Positions 42,023-51,039 of a stretch of DNA of 64,000 bases are shown piece by piece (the first letter of the stretch is position 1; each line of letters begins with the position of its first letter). The position numbers and the translations under genes were made by a program. The notes below the pieces were generated by a model. It was not told the origin of the DNA. It worked only from the letters and a program-made list of their open reading frames with translations, and did not search any database. The DNA is from Pseudomonas sp. CROZ-RG-20F-R04-15 (GTDB taxonomy: Bacteria > Pseudomonadota > Gammaproteobacteria > Pseudomonadales > Pseudomonadaceae): positions 24,461 through 88,460 of the forward strand of contig NZ_JAKNQL010000024.1 of the NCBI RefSeq assembly GCF_022662375.1. The letters are read 5' to 3'.

Positions 42023-42880
42023 ATGAGTGAAGCGCTGGTGCTGTGTCGCTTTGTGCATTTCATCGTGGTGTTGATGCTGTTCGGGGCCTGGCTGTTCAGG
42101 CCGTTGCTGCTCAAGGATGAAGCGCTGCAAGTGGACCGGCACCTGGCGCGACTGGCGCGTTGGCTGGCGGCTGTGGCGCTGCTCAGCGGGATTGCCTGGG
42201 CGCTGTTGATTACCGCGAGCATGGCCGGTTCAGCCGCAGCGGCGTTTGATCCGGACACGGTTGCGCTGGTGCTGGGCAATACGTTTTTTGGCCAGGTGTG
42301 GCGTTGGCACCTGCTGATCAATGCCGCGCTGTTGGCGTTGCTGTTCACACCTTGGCGTTCAAGCACGCCATTGCGATTGGGCTTGAGCGCGTCGCTGCTG
42401 GCGACCCTGGCACCGGTCGGGCATGGTGCGATGCTCGATGGGCTGAGCGGGCAACTGCTGATTCTCAACCAGATCGTTCATCTGACCTGCGTGGCCGCGT
42501 GGCTGGGCGGGTTGTTGTTGCTGGTGCTGATTCTGCGTCAGCCGAGTGAGCCGATGCGCGAAGTTTTGCGGCGCTTCAGCGGCGTCGGTTATGCATTGGT
42601 CGCGGGGCTGCTGATCACCGGTTTGATCAACGTCCGCGTGCTCACCGGCCAGTGGTGGCCGACGCCGTTGTTCAGCGGGTTTGCGTTGATTCTGCTGATC
42701 AAGGCGCTGATCGTGCTGGGGATGCTCGGGCTGGCGCTGTTCAATCGTTTGCGCATGGATGATTGCGAACAGCGCATGGGCGCAATCAGGCGCAGTGTGA
42801 TGCTGGAGTGGTTGCTCGGCATTGGCGCGGTGGCGGCCGTCTCCCTGCTCGGCACCCTGCCCCCGATGATCGCTGGATAA
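42023..42880 (+). CDS. copD: Copper-export/import membrane protein CopD
   Basis: 285 residues, eight membrane helices, CopD domain. Conserved His in membrane segments are seen (RFVHFIVVLMLFGAW near residue 10, GHGAMLDG near 133, QIVHLTCVAAWLGG near 150). It works with CopC in moving copper over the inner membrane. Three bases separate it from copC. A REP pair follows. Confidence 0.88.
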   Translation: MSEALVLCRFVHFIVVLMLFGAWLFRPLLLKDEALQVDRHLARLARWLAAVALLSGIAWALLITASMAGSAAAAFDPDTVALVLGNTFFGQVWRWHLLINAALLALLFTPWRSSTPLRLGLSASLLATLAPVGHGAMLDGLSGQLLILNQIVHLTCVAAWLGGLLLLVLILRQPSEPMREVLRRFSGVGYALVAGLLITGLINVRVLTGQWWPTPLFSGFALILLIKALIVLGMLGLALFNRLRMDDCEQRMGAIRRSVMLEWLLGIGAVAAVSLLGTLPPMIAG

Positions 42881-42892
42881 GCACAGTTCAAA

Positions 42893-42981
42893 TGTGGGAG
42901 CGAGCCTGCTCGCGAAAGCGGTGTGTCAGATAAAGAAATGTGACTGATACGACGCTTTCGCGAGCAGGCTCGCTCCCACAG
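42893..42981. repeat. REP palindrome pair
   Basis: TGTGGGAGCGAGCCTGCTCGC and inverted copy between the convergent copD and emrA-like genes. Confidence 0.9.
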
Positions 42982-42995
42982 GGTTATGCATTGGG

Positions 42996-44138
42996 TCAAT
43001 GGGGTTGGGTGTCGCCGGCGGCGGTGTCGATGCTGACGACAACTGACATCCCCGGCCGCAATCGTTCCTCTTCTTGCTGATCCGCATCAATGGTGATTCG
43101 CACCGGCACCCGCTGAGCGATTTTCACAAAGTTGCCAGTGGCGTTGTCCGCCTGCAACAGGGCAAATTCAGACCCTGTCCCCGGCGAAATATGTTGCACA
43201 TGCCCGGTGAATCGGCGGTGGTTCAAGGCATCGACAGTGAAGCGCACCGGTTGCCCGACGCGCACATTGTCCATCTGGGTTTCCTTCATGTTGGCGATCA
43301 CCCATTTCTGGTTCGGCACCAGCGCCATCAACTGCGCGCCGGAGTTGACGTAGGCGCCGAGGCGCACGCCAATCTGCCCGAGCTGACCGTCACGCGGCGC
43401 GACGATGCGCGTGTTGGACAGATCGATCCGCGCCAGCTGCACCGCCGCTTCGGCACTGGCCACCGCTGCTTCCAGCGAGCCGCGATTGACGATCACCGTT
43501 TGCAGATCCTGACGGGCGATTTCCAGATTGGCCTTGGCTTGCGCCACGGCGGCAACGCTTTGCGCATTGGCCGCCAGCGCCACGTCCATCTCGCGCTTGG
43601 ACACCGAACCGTCACGCACCAGTTCCTGATTCCGTCGCAGATCGGCCTCGCTTTTGCGCAACTGTGCTTCGCTGTCGGCCTGCACCGCCTGACGCAATTT
43701 GATCGTCGCTTCGGCGCTGTTGCGTTGCTGCACGACGTTGGCCAAGGACGCTTTCTGCACCGCCAGTTGCGCCAGTGATTGATCGAGGCGCTGCTGATAG
43801 ATGCGGTCGTCGAGGCGCACCAGCAAATCCCCGGCCTTCACGTACTGGAAATCCTGCACTGGCACTTCATAGACATAACCGGCGAGTTGCGGACCGATGA
43901 TCGTCACCTGCCCACGAATCAGCGCGTTTTCGGTGGTCTCGACCGCACTGCTGAACGGCGGCAATTGCCAGGCATAAAGCACAATCAACACGCCAACGAT
44001 GGCAATCGCGGCGAAGCCCATGGAAGAAACAATCCGCACCCGCAACGAGCGTGGCTCGGTGTTCGGCGATGACGGCGGCGCCACACCCTCGGGCGTGGCA
44101 GCAATGGCGTTGGTGGTTGTAGTGGTCGGTTCGGTCAT
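42996..44138 (-). CDS. HlyD/EmrA-family efflux adaptor
   Basis: 380 residues: one membrane helix at about 38-58, then biotinyl-lipoyl halves flanking a coiled coil (residues 115-215, many Gln/Ala/Leu heptads such as AQLAVQKASLANVVQQRNSAEA), and a beta-barrel end. It bridges an inner-membrane MFS pump to an outer-membrane channel. The ATG at 44138 overlaps the MFS gene stop by four bases, so the two are coupled. No TolC-like gene is present here. Substrates unknown. Confidence 0.88.
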   Translation of the reverse strand: MTEPTTTTTNAIAATPEGVAPPSSPNTEPRSLRVRIVSSMGFAAIAIVGVLIVLYAWQLPPFSSAVETTENALIRGQVTIIGPQLAGYVYEVPVQDFQYVKAGDLLVRLDDRIYQQRLDQSLAQLAVQKASLANVVQQRNSAEATIKLRQAVQADSEAQLRKSEADLRRNQELVRDGSVSKREMDVALAANAQSVAAVAQAKANLEIARQDLQTVIVNRGSLEAAVASAEAAVQLARIDLSNTRIVAPRDGQLGQIGVRLGAYVNSGAQLMALVPNQKWVIANMKETQMDNVRVGQPVRFTVDALNHRRFTGHVQHISPGTGSEFALLQADNATGNFVKIAQRVPVRITIDADQQEEERLRPGMSVVVSIDTAAGDTQPH

Positions 44139-45790
44139 GAAGAAGTGGCACCGCTCGAAGGTGTGGATGGCGCAGGGGCGACGGCTTTGGTGGTGCTCAT
44201 CAGCCACAGCGCACGAATGGACAGCCAGATCATGGTCAGCAGCGCAATCACGGCGATCAGCATGAACACATCGTTATAGGCCAGTACGTTAGCCTCACGG
44301 GCGGCGGCGTTGGACAGGCTGCGAATCCCCGCAAGGTTGCGCAGGCTCGGGTCGGCCAGCAACGAGCCGTAAGCCGAGCCGCCGCTCTGCACACGCGCAG
44401 CCACCAACGGGTCAGACAGCGTGAGGTGCTCAACGATGTGACTGGAATGAAATTTTTCCCGGACGATCTGGAACGTGCCCAGCAGCGCTGCGCCCAGCAG
44501 GCCACCGAGGTTGTTGCAGATCCCGAACAACACGGAAAAGCTCACCAGATTGCGTGGATTGGTCAGCACGTTGCGAGTACCGAAAACCATGGTCGGACCG
44601 AGGAAAAACGTGCTGCCGAACGCCAGCAGAAACTGGCTGAAGTAGAGGTTTTCCGGGCGGGTCAGGTTGTTGGAAAAGCTGTCCATCACCGACCCGGTGG
44701 CCATCAGACCCAGGGAGATGATCAACGGCATCAGCAGGTGTTTGGGGTCGATCGTCAGTGCGCTGGTCACCAAACCCGCGACGCTGCCGATCAGCATCAC
44801 CACGTAGAGGCTGTGCAACTGCTCATAGCCCATGTTCAGGTTTTGCATGAAACCGACCGCACCGGTGGACTGCTCCGAGGTGACCATGCGGATCAGGGTC
44901 ACGGCCAGTGCCAGGCGGATCATCGTCCCGCTGCCCAGCCAGCGGGTCATCAGCAGCGGGTTGCTGCGGTTATGTTCGATGGCCAGGCCGGCGATGATCA
45001 GGGCAATCGAGGCGGCCAGTGCGTAGCCGATCCAGTTGGCCTCCAGCCACCAGTCAATCCGCCCCAACGACAACACCGCACACAGCAGCGCCACGCCAGT
45101 GGCGAGAATGGCGAAGGTGAGAAAGTCGAGTTTTTCAAATGTTTTGAAGCGGTCGCCCGGCGGCAACTTGAGCATCAATACGCAGCCTAGCGAGAGCAGT
45201 GCCATGCCCAGTTCGAACAGGTACAAGCCGCGCCATTCGGCGATCTGCAGCAAGTCTTCGGAAAACAATCGGGCCAACGGCAGCGCCAGTTGCGAAGTGC
45301 CAAGGCCGAGCACCAGCGCCTTCAGCCGCCACTTCGCCGGGAACGCCTGAACCATGTAATACAGGCCCAGCGAACTCAACGCCGCGCCCACCATGCCGTG
45401 GGCCGCCCGCACCGCCACCGCCGAATTGAGGTCATTGACGAACAAGTGGCCGAAGGTCACCAGCGCGTACAGCACCAGAAACACCTCCGTGAACGCGCGC
45501 AAACCGAACTGCTGGCGAAACTTCACCAGCAGCAGGTTCATCGACACGTTGGTCATCACATACGCTGCCGGCAGCCAGGCCATTTCTGCGGTGGTCGCGC
45601 CGAGCGCGCCTTGCAGATAAGGCAGGTTGGCGACCACCAGCGAGTTGCCCAAACCACCGGTCACCGCCACCAGCAAACCGACCAGCGCATAGGCCAGGCG
45701 CTTGGGACTGGAGTGCAACGGCGTCGAGGGGGAACCGGGCAGACTGGGCTTTTCGTGGGGCTGCCAGTTGCGCGGGGCGTATTGATCCAT
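44135..45790 (-). CDS. DHA2-type MFS drug efflux permease (EmrB-like)
   Basis: 551 residues with 14 predicted membrane helices. The polar N-terminus (residues 1-30, Pro-rich) precedes the first helix. The usual DHA2 motif C region is weak and the loop 1 Arg/Asp signature is altered, as in the group annotated MFS transporter of the EmrB/FarB type. It pairs with the adaptor that overlaps its 3' end. Probably exports hydrophobic toxins or fatty acids; substrate inferred. No regulator gene is adjacent. Confidence 0.85.
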   Translation of the reverse strand: MDQYAPRNWQPHEKPSLPGSPSTPLHSSPKRLAYALVGLLVAVTGGLGNSLVVANLPYLQGALGATTAEMAWLPAAYVMTNVSMNLLLVKFRQQFGLRAFTEVFLVLYALVTFGHLFVNDLNSAVAVRAAHGMVGAALSSLGLYYMVQAFPAKWRLKALVLGLGTSQLALPLARLFSEDLLQIAEWRGLYLFELGMALLSLGCVLMLKLPPGDRFKTFEKLDFLTFAILATGVALLCAVLSLGRIDWWLEANWIGYALAASIALIIAGLAIEHNRSNPLLMTRWLGSGTMIRLALAVTLIRMVTSEQSTGAVGFMQNLNMGYEQLHSLYVVMLIGSVAGLVTSALTIDPKHLLMPLIISLGLMATGSVMDSFSNNLTRPENLYFSQFLLAFGSTFFLGPTMVFGTRNVLTNPRNLVSFSVLFGICNNLGGLLGAALLGTFQIVREKFHSSHIVEHLTLSDPLVAARVQSGGSAYGSLLADPSLRNLAGIRSLSNAAAREANVLAYNDVFMLIAVIALLTMIWLSIRALWLMSTTKAVAPAPSTPSSGATSS

Positions 45791-45851
45791 TGAAAGGCCT
45801 TGTGCGGAAGGTGATTAAGTTTGCCGCAAATTCATTGCTAAAACACTTTTC

Positions 45852-45948
45852 CCCTGTGGGAGCGAGCTTGCTCGCGAAAGCGGAGTGTCAGTCGACAACT
45901 TTGTCGGATGAAAGTCCGTCTTCGCGAGCAAGCTCGCTCCCACAAGGG
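45852..45948. repeat. REP palindrome pair
   Basis: CCCTGTGGGAGCGAGCTTGC subtype and inverted copy, between divergent emrB-like and oprD-like genes. Confidence 0.9.
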
Positions 45949-45970
45949 TTCGGTGTGATGACTGGGAGTC

Positions 45971-46071
45971 ATCGTATAACTTGCTGTTGACATTCCCGAA
46001 AAACCTAGGAAATATCCGCACCCATGTTGTACGACGACGTATAACAAATAATAAAAACAACAAACGAAACA
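45971..46071 (+). promoter_or_regulatory. Promoter region of the uronate porin gene with repeated CGTATAAC boxes
   Basis: TTGACA at 45987-45992 followed after 17 bp by a weak AAATAT box gives a candidate promoter. CGTATAAC occurs on both sides of it, at 45973-45980 and 46038-46045, the second as half of a dyad TTGTACGAC-GACGTATAACAA. A related GTCATACGAC lies before udh (47603-47612). This fits a GntR-type operator. After it comes an A-rich leader (46043-46071) with AAATAATAAAAACAACAA, a likely Hfq/Crc target. Confidence 0.5.
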
Positions 46072-46083
46072 GGGAGCGTCACA

Positions 46084-47370
46084 GTGAGCACACCCGTCTG
46101 CAATTCCGTCCGCCCTTCCCGCTTTTCCAGCCGTTCCACACTTGGCCTGATCGGCTGCAGCAGCCTCGCCCTCGCCCTGCCGATGAGCGCCGACGCCGAA
46201 GGCTTTCTCGAAGACAGCAAAGCCACGCTGAACCTGCGCAACGCCTACTTCAACCGCAACTTCGTCAACCCCGCCTACCCGCAGGGCAAGGCTGAAGAGT
46301 GGACGCAGAGCTTTATCCTCGATGCCAAATCCGGCTTCACCCAAGGCACCGTCGGTTTCGGTATCGATGTGCTGGGGCTGTATTCGCAAAAACTTGATGG
46401 CGGTAAAGGCACGGGGGGCACGCAACTGTTGCCGATCCACGATGACGGACGTCCGGCCGACAACTTCGGGCGCCTCGGTGTAGCGCTGAAGGCCAAGGTC
46501 TCGAAGACTGAACTGAAGGTCGGCGAATGGATGCCGGTGCTGCCGATCCTGCGCTCCGACGATGGCCGCTCCCTGCCGCAGACCTTTCGCGGCGGCCAGA
46601 TCACGTCCACCGAGATCAATGGCCTGACCGTCTATGGCGGGCAATTCCGTGGCAACAGCCCGCGCAACGACGCGAGCATGGAAGACATGTCGATGAACGG
46701 CCGCGGTGCGTTTACTTCGGATCGCTTCAACTTCGGCGGCGGTGAATACACCTTCAACGACAAGCGCACGCTGGTCGGCGTGTGGTACGCCGAACTGAGC
46801 GACATCTACCAGCAACAGTATTTCAATCTCAGCCACAGCCAGCCGCTGGGCGACTGGACGCTGGGCGCCAACCTCGGGTTCTTCACCGGCAAGGAAGACG
46901 GCAGCGCCCAGGCTGGCGACCTCGACAACAAGACTGCGTTCGCCCTGCTCTCGGCCAAATATGGCGGCAACACCTTCTACGTTGGCCTGCAAAAACTCAG
47001 CGGCGACGACGCGTGGATGCGGGTCAACGGCACCAGCGGCGGCACCCTCGCCAACGACAGTTACAACGCCAGTTATGACAACGCCAAGGAACGCTCCTGG
47101 CAGTTGCGTCATGACTACAACTTCGTCGCCCTCGGCATCCCCGGCCTGACAATGATGAACCGCTACATCAGCGGCGATAACGTGCATACCGGCACCATCA
47201 CCGATGGCAAGGAATGGGGCCGCGAATCGGAACTGGCCTACACGGTGCAGAGCGGACCGCTGAAGAACCTCAACGTGAAATGGCGTAACGCGACGATCCG
47301 CCGGGACTTCAGCACCAACGAGTTTGACGAGAACCGGATCTTTATCAGTTATCCGATTTCGTTGTTGTAA
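46084..47370 (+). CDS. OprD-family outer-membrane porin
   Basis: 428 residues, signal peptide to about residue 38 (SADAEGF), then the OprD start FLEDSKATLNLRNAYFNRNF and an 18-strand barrel pattern ending in a terminal FISYPISLL. OprD porins admit specific small carboxylates; with udh, lactonase and a TRAP importer next to it, uronates are the likely cargo. The start is GTG at 46084 after GGGAGC. A REP pair separates it from udh, which has its own control box, so it may be a separate transcript. Confidence 0.88.
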   Translation: MSTPVCNSVRPSRFSSRSTLGLIGCSSLALALPMSADAEGFLEDSKATLNLRNAYFNRNFVNPAYPQGKAEEWTQSFILDAKSGFTQGTVGFGIDVLGLYSQKLDGGKGTGGTQLLPIHDDGRPADNFGRLGVALKAKVSKTELKVGEWMPVLPILRSDDGRSLPQTFRGGQITSTEINGLTVYGGQFRGNSPRNDASMEDMSMNGRGAFTSDRFNFGGGEYTFNDKRTLVGVWYAELSDIYQQQYFNLSHSQPLGDWTLGANLGFFTGKEDGSAQAGDLDNKTAFALLSAKYGGNTFYVGLQKLSGDDAWMRVNGTSGGTLANDSYNASYDNAKERSWQLRHDYNFVALGIPGLTMMNRYISGDNVHTGTITDGKEWGRESELAYTVQSGPLKNLNVKWRNATIRRDFSTNEFDENRIFISYPISLL

Positions 47371-47392
47371 AGCCAGTCGTAACACCCTGTTT

Positions 47393-47488
47393 CCCTGTGG
47401 GAGCGAGCCTGCTCGCGAAGGCGGCGTGTCAGTCAATTCATCTTTCAATGACGCACCGCTTTCGCGAGCAAGCTCGCTCCCACAGGGG
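47393..47488. repeat. REP palindrome pair
   Basis: CCCTGTGGGAGCGAGCCTGC and an inverted copy of the GAGCAAGCTC subtype; the two arms are of different subtypes. Located between oprD and udh. Confidence 0.88.
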
Positions 47489-47602
47489 AGTTGCATTGCC
47501 AAACAAGCAATTGTGGTGATTGAAGACTGGACTGGCCCTTCCGTCATTTACACCGAAAGTCGCGTTGACAAGTTCTGGAAACCCTACCGATACTTCAGTG
47601 CA

Positions 47603-47637
47603 GTCATACGACAACCTACAACAAAACCTAATAACAA
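47603..47637 (+). promoter_or_regulatory. Candidate operator and A-rich motif before udh
   Basis: GTCATACGAC (47603-47612) is a near-perfect dyad related to the CGTATAAC boxes before oprD. It is followed by ACAACAAAACCTAATAACAA (47618-47637), an A-rich CA-type stretch ending about eight bases before the AGGGA ribosome site. Confidence 0.45.
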
Positions 47638-47654
47638 TGTGTCCAGGGATTGCC

Positions 47655-48479
47655 ATGACGTCTACCTCTACTCCCCGCGCTCCATTCAATTGCCTGCTGC
47701 TGACCGGCGCTGCCGGTGGCCTGGGCAAAGTCCTGCGCGAACGTATGCGCCCTTACGCCAATGTCCTGCGTCTGTCGGACATCGCCGCCCTCGCCCCGGC
47801 TATCGATGATCGCGAAGAAATTGTCGTCTGCGATCTGGCCGACAAACACGCCGTGCACCAACTGGTCGAAGGCGTCGACGCGATCCTGCATTTCGGCGGC
47901 GTCTCTGTTGAACGTCCATTCGAAGAAATCCTCGGCGCCAACATCTGCGGTGTGTTTCACATCTACGAAGCCGCGCGCCGGCATGGCGTGAAGCGGGTGA
48001 TCTTCGCCAGCTCCAATCATGTCATCGGCTTCTACAAGCAGGACGAGGCGCTCGACGCCAGCTCCGCGCGCCGCCCCGACGGCTACTACGGTTTGTCCAA
48101 GTCCTACGGCGAAGACATGGCCAGCTTCTACTTCGATCGCTACGGCATCGAGACCGTCAGCATCCGCATCGGCTCCTCGTTCCCCGAACCGCAAAACCGT
48201 CGAATGATGCACACCTGGCTGAGCTTCGACGACCTCACCCAATTGCTCGAACGCGCGCTGTACACACCCAGCGTCGGCCACACCGTGGTCTACGGCATGT
48301 CCGCCAACAAGGACGTCTGGTGGGACAACAAATTCGCCAGCCACCTCGGCTTCGAGGCGAAGGACAGCTCCGAAGTGTTCCGCGAAAAAGTCGAGGCGCA
48401 GCCAATGCCGGCGGCCGATGACCCGGCGCGAATCTATCAGGGCGGCGCGTTTGTCGCGGCCGGTCCGTTTGGCGACTGA
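47655..48479 (+). CDS. udh: Uronate dehydrogenase
   Basis: 274 residues, NAD-dependent SDR. GAAGGLGKVLRE nucleotide loop at about 18-29, catalytic YYGLSKSYG with Tyr and Lys near 136-140, and the Ser in ASSNHVIGF near 110. It oxidises D-galacturonate or D-glucuronate at C1 to the aldarolactone. Length and motifs match characterised Pseudomonas and Agrobacterium enzymes. AGGGA precedes the ATG at 47655; a longer frame to 47520 crosses the control boxes. The lactonase follows after 30 bp. Confidence 0.92.
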   Translation: MTSTSTPRAPFNCLLLTGAAGGLGKVLRERMRPYANVLRLSDIAALAPAIDDREEIVVCDLADKHAVHQLVEGVDAILHFGGVSVERPFEEILGANICGVFHIYEAARRHGVKRVIFASSNHVIGFYKQDEALDASSARRPDGYYGLSKSYGEDMASFYFDRYGIETVSIRIGSSFPEPQNRRMMHTWLSFDDLTQLLERALYTPSVGHTVVYGMSANKDVWWDNKFASHLGFEAKDSSEVFREKVEAQPMPAADDPARIYQGGAFVAAGPFGD

Positions 48480-48509
48480 TCACTCTGACAACGACACAAG
48501 GGATTGAGT

Positions 48510-49403
48510 ATGCAAGCCGAATTGATCGTCGATGCGCGCACCGCCGTGGGCGAAAGCCCGGTCTGGGTAGCAGAGGAAAACGCACTTTACTGGGTCGACA
48601 TTCCCAACGGCGGCCTGCAACGCTGGAGCGCTGACACCGGCCACGTACATGCCTGGAAAGCCCCAGAGATGCTCGCCTGCATCGCCCGTCACAGCCGTGG
48701 CGGCTGGGTGGCCGGGATGGAAAGCGGCTTCTTTCATCTGCACCCGCACAGCGACGGCAGCCTCGACAGTGAGCGGCTCGCCAGCGTTGCACACAGTCGC
48801 GAAGACATGCGCCTTAACGATGGCCGCTGCGACCGTCAGGGCCGCTTCTGGGCCGGCAGCATGGTATTGAACATGGGCCTGAATGCGCCCGAGGGCCGGC
48901 TCTATCGTTACAGCGCCGGGCAGTCTGGCGTGATCGAAGCGCAGCTCGACGGTTTCATCGTGCCCAACGGCCTCGGTTTCAGCCCCGACGGCAAAACCAT
49001 GTACCTGTCCGATTCGCACCCTGATGTGCAGTTGATCTGGGCGTTCGATTACGACACTGACACCGGCACACCATCGAATCGCCGGGTTTTCGTCGACATG
49101 AACCATTTCCCCGGTCGCCCCGATGGCGCCGCCGTGGATGCCGAAGGTTTTTACTGGATCTGCGCCAATGACGCCGGCCTCATTCACCGTTTCGCACCAG
49201 ACGGCCGACTCGACTTCTCGCTGGCCGTCCCGGTGAAAAAACCGACGATGTGCGCCTTCGGCGGCAGCGCCATGGACACCTTGTTTGTCGCCTCGATTCG
49301 CCCCGGCGACGACCACGATCCGCAATCCCTGGCCGGCGGCGTGTTCGCCTTGAAGCCAGGCGTCAAAGGCCTTCCGGAACCCTTGTTCAACGATTTGCTT
49401 TAA
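48510..49403 (+). CDS. SMP-30/gluconolactonase-family lactonase
   Basis: 297 residues, six-bladed propeller of the SMP-30 family. Metal ligands: Glu in VGESPVWV near residue 16, Asn in RLNDGRCDRQGRFW near 102, Asn in IVPNGLGFSPDG near 150, Asp in PDGAAVDAEG near 202. It would open the aldarolactone made by Udh to galactarate or glucarate. AGGGA lies six bases before ATG 48510; an in-frame TTG two codons earlier is less likely. The TRAP importer genes follow. Confidence 0.88.
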   Translation: MQAELIVDARTAVGESPVWVAEENALYWVDIPNGGLQRWSADTGHVHAWKAPEMLACIARHSRGGWVAGMESGFFHLHPHSDGSLDSERLASVAHSREDMRLNDGRCDRQGRFWAGSMVLNMGLNAPEGRLYRYSAGQSGVIEAQLDGFIVPNGLGFSPDGKTMYLSDSHPDVQLIWAFDYDTDTGTPSNRRVFVDMNHFPGRPDGAAVDAEGFYWICANDAGLIHRFAPDGRLDFSLAVPVKKPTMCAFGGSAMDTLFVASIRPGDDHDPQSLAGGVFALKPGVKGLPEPLFNDLL

Positions 49404-49434
49404 ACCCTCTGCTGCACCGCTGCGCCTTGAACAC

Positions 49435-49445
49435 AACAATAACAA
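49435..49445 (+). promoter_or_regulatory. A-rich CA motif before dctP (possible Hfq/Crc site)
   Basis: AACAATAACAA, two overlapping AANAANAA units, lies five bases before the GGAG ribosome site of the TRAP binding-protein gene. Confidence 0.5.
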
Positions 49446-49463
49446 GACTGGAGACTCACCCCC

Positions 49464-50435
49464 ATGAACTTCAAACGCACCTTGCTCGCCGCTGCACTTC
49501 CGCTGATGTTCACCTTTGCCGGTGCCGCTCAGGCGCTGGAACTCAAATTCGCTGACATTCACCCCGCCGGTTACCCGACTGTCGTCGCCGAAGAAAGCAT
49601 GGGCAAGACCCTGACCAAGGAAACCAACGGCGAGCTGACCTTCAAGTACTTCCCGGGCGGTGTACTCGGTTCGGAAAAGGAAGTGATCGAGCAGATGCAA
49701 GTCGGCGCGGTACAGCTGTCACGCGTCAGCCTGGGGATCGTCGGCCCGGTGGTGCCGGACGTGAACGTGTTCAACATGCCGTTCATCTTCCGCGACCAGC
49801 AACACATGCGTAACGTCATCGACGGCCCGGTAGGCGACGAAATCCTCGGCAAAATCACCAACTCCGAATTCGGCCTGGTGGCCCTGGCCTGGATGGATGG
49901 CGGCACGCGCAACATCTACACCAAGAAACCGGTGCGCAAGCTCGAAGACCTCAAGGGCATGAAAATCCGTGTCCAGGGCAACCCGATGTTCATCGACATG
50001 ATGAACGCCATGGGCGGTAATGGCATTGCCATGGACACTGGCGAAATCTTCAGCGCCCTGCAGACCGGCGTGATCGATGGCGCGGAAAACAACCCGCCGA
50101 CCCTGCTCGAACACAACCACTTCCAGAACGCCAAGTTCTACAGTCTGACCGGTCACCTGATCCTGCCCGAGCCGATCGTGATGTCGAAAATCACTTGGGA
50201 AAAACTCACCCCGGATCAACAGGCGCAGGTCAAGACGGCCGCCAAGGCTGCCCAGGCCGAAGAACGCGTGCTGTGGGACAAGAAGTCCACTGCCAGCGAA
50301 GAAAAACTCAAGGCTGCCGGCGTCGAGTTCATCACCGTTGACAAGAAACCCTTCTACGACGCCACCGCCTCGGTTCGTGAGAAATACGGCGCGCCGTATG
50401 CCGATCTGATCAAAAAGATCGAAGCCGTTCAGTAA
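49464..50435 (+). CDS. TRAP transporter substrate-binding protein (DctP family)
   Basis: 323 residues. Signal peptide to about residue 25 (FAGAAQALEL), then a DctP-type fold with GGVLGSEKEVIEQMQVGAVQ near 55 and the substrate-carboxylate Arg in GMKIRVQGNPMF near 170. It binds an organic acid in the periplasm for the DctQM permease. Context points to uronates. GGAG ten bases before the ATG. Confidence 0.9.
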   Translation: MNFKRTLLAAALPLMFTFAGAAQALELKFADIHPAGYPTVVAEESMGKTLTKETNGELTFKYFPGGVLGSEKEVIEQMQVGAVQLSRVSLGIVGPVVPDVNVFNMPFIFRDQQHMRNVIDGPVGDEILGKITNSEFGLVALAWMDGGTRNIYTKKPVRKLEDLKGMKIRVQGNPMFIDMMNAMGGNGIAMDTGEIFSALQTGVIDGAENNPPTLLEHNHFQNAKFYSLTGHLILPEPIVMSKITWEKLTPDQQAQVKTAAKAAQAEERVLWDKKSTASEEKLKAAGVEFITVDKKPFYDATASVREKYGAPYADLIKKIEAVQ

Positions 50436-50511
50436 CGCCTCCCGCTCCGTCCCCATGAACAAGGCCCGGTGCGCCCGATGACTGCGGCGCACCCGGTTAC
50501 GGTGGAACCCG

Positions 50512-51039
50512 ATGAAGAATCTACTGCTGCGTATCAACGACAAGATCTACATGACGTGCATCTGGGTCGCCGGCCTTTCCGTCCTGGCGATTTCCCTGAT
50601 GATTCCCTGGGGCGTGTTCGCACGCTATGTGCTGGGCACCGGCTCGAGCTGGCCGGAACCCACAGCGATTCTGCTGATGATGGTGTTCACTTTTATCGGC
50701 GCTGCCGCCAGTTATCGCGCTGGCGCGCACATGGCCGTGGCAATGCTCACCGACCGCATGCCGCCGCAACTGAAATCCGCAGCGTCGATTTTTTCCCAAC
50801 TGCTCATGGGCCTGATCTGCCTCTTCATGACCATCTGGGGCTTCAAGCTGTGCATGTCCACCTGGAACCAGTTCATGGCCGCCCTGCCCGACCTGCGGGT
50901 TGGCGTGACCTATTTGCCGATTCCACTGGGCGGATTGCTCACGCTGGTTTTCGTTGTGGAAAAACTCTTGCTCGGTGACCAGAGCAAACGTCGAGTCGTG
51001 CAGTTCGACCTGGTTGAAGAAAGTGAAGGTACCGCTTAA
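50512..51039 (+). CDS. TRAP transporter small permease (DctQ family)
   Basis: 175 residues, four membrane helices. GRADAHMAV-like loop seen as YRAGAHMAVAMLTDRM near residue 65, the family signature. Partner of the large permease; its stop overlaps the dctM start by one base. The gap from dctP is 76 bp with no other feature. Confidence 0.9.
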   Translation: MKNLLLRINDKIYMTCIWVAGLSVLAISLMIPWGVFARYVLGTGSSWPEPTAILLMMVFTFIGAAASYRAGAHMAVAMLTDRMPPQLKSAASIFSQLLMGLICLFMTIWGFKLCMSTWNQFMAALPDLRVGVTYLPIPLGGLLTLVFVVEKLLLGDQSKRRVVQFDLVEESEGTA

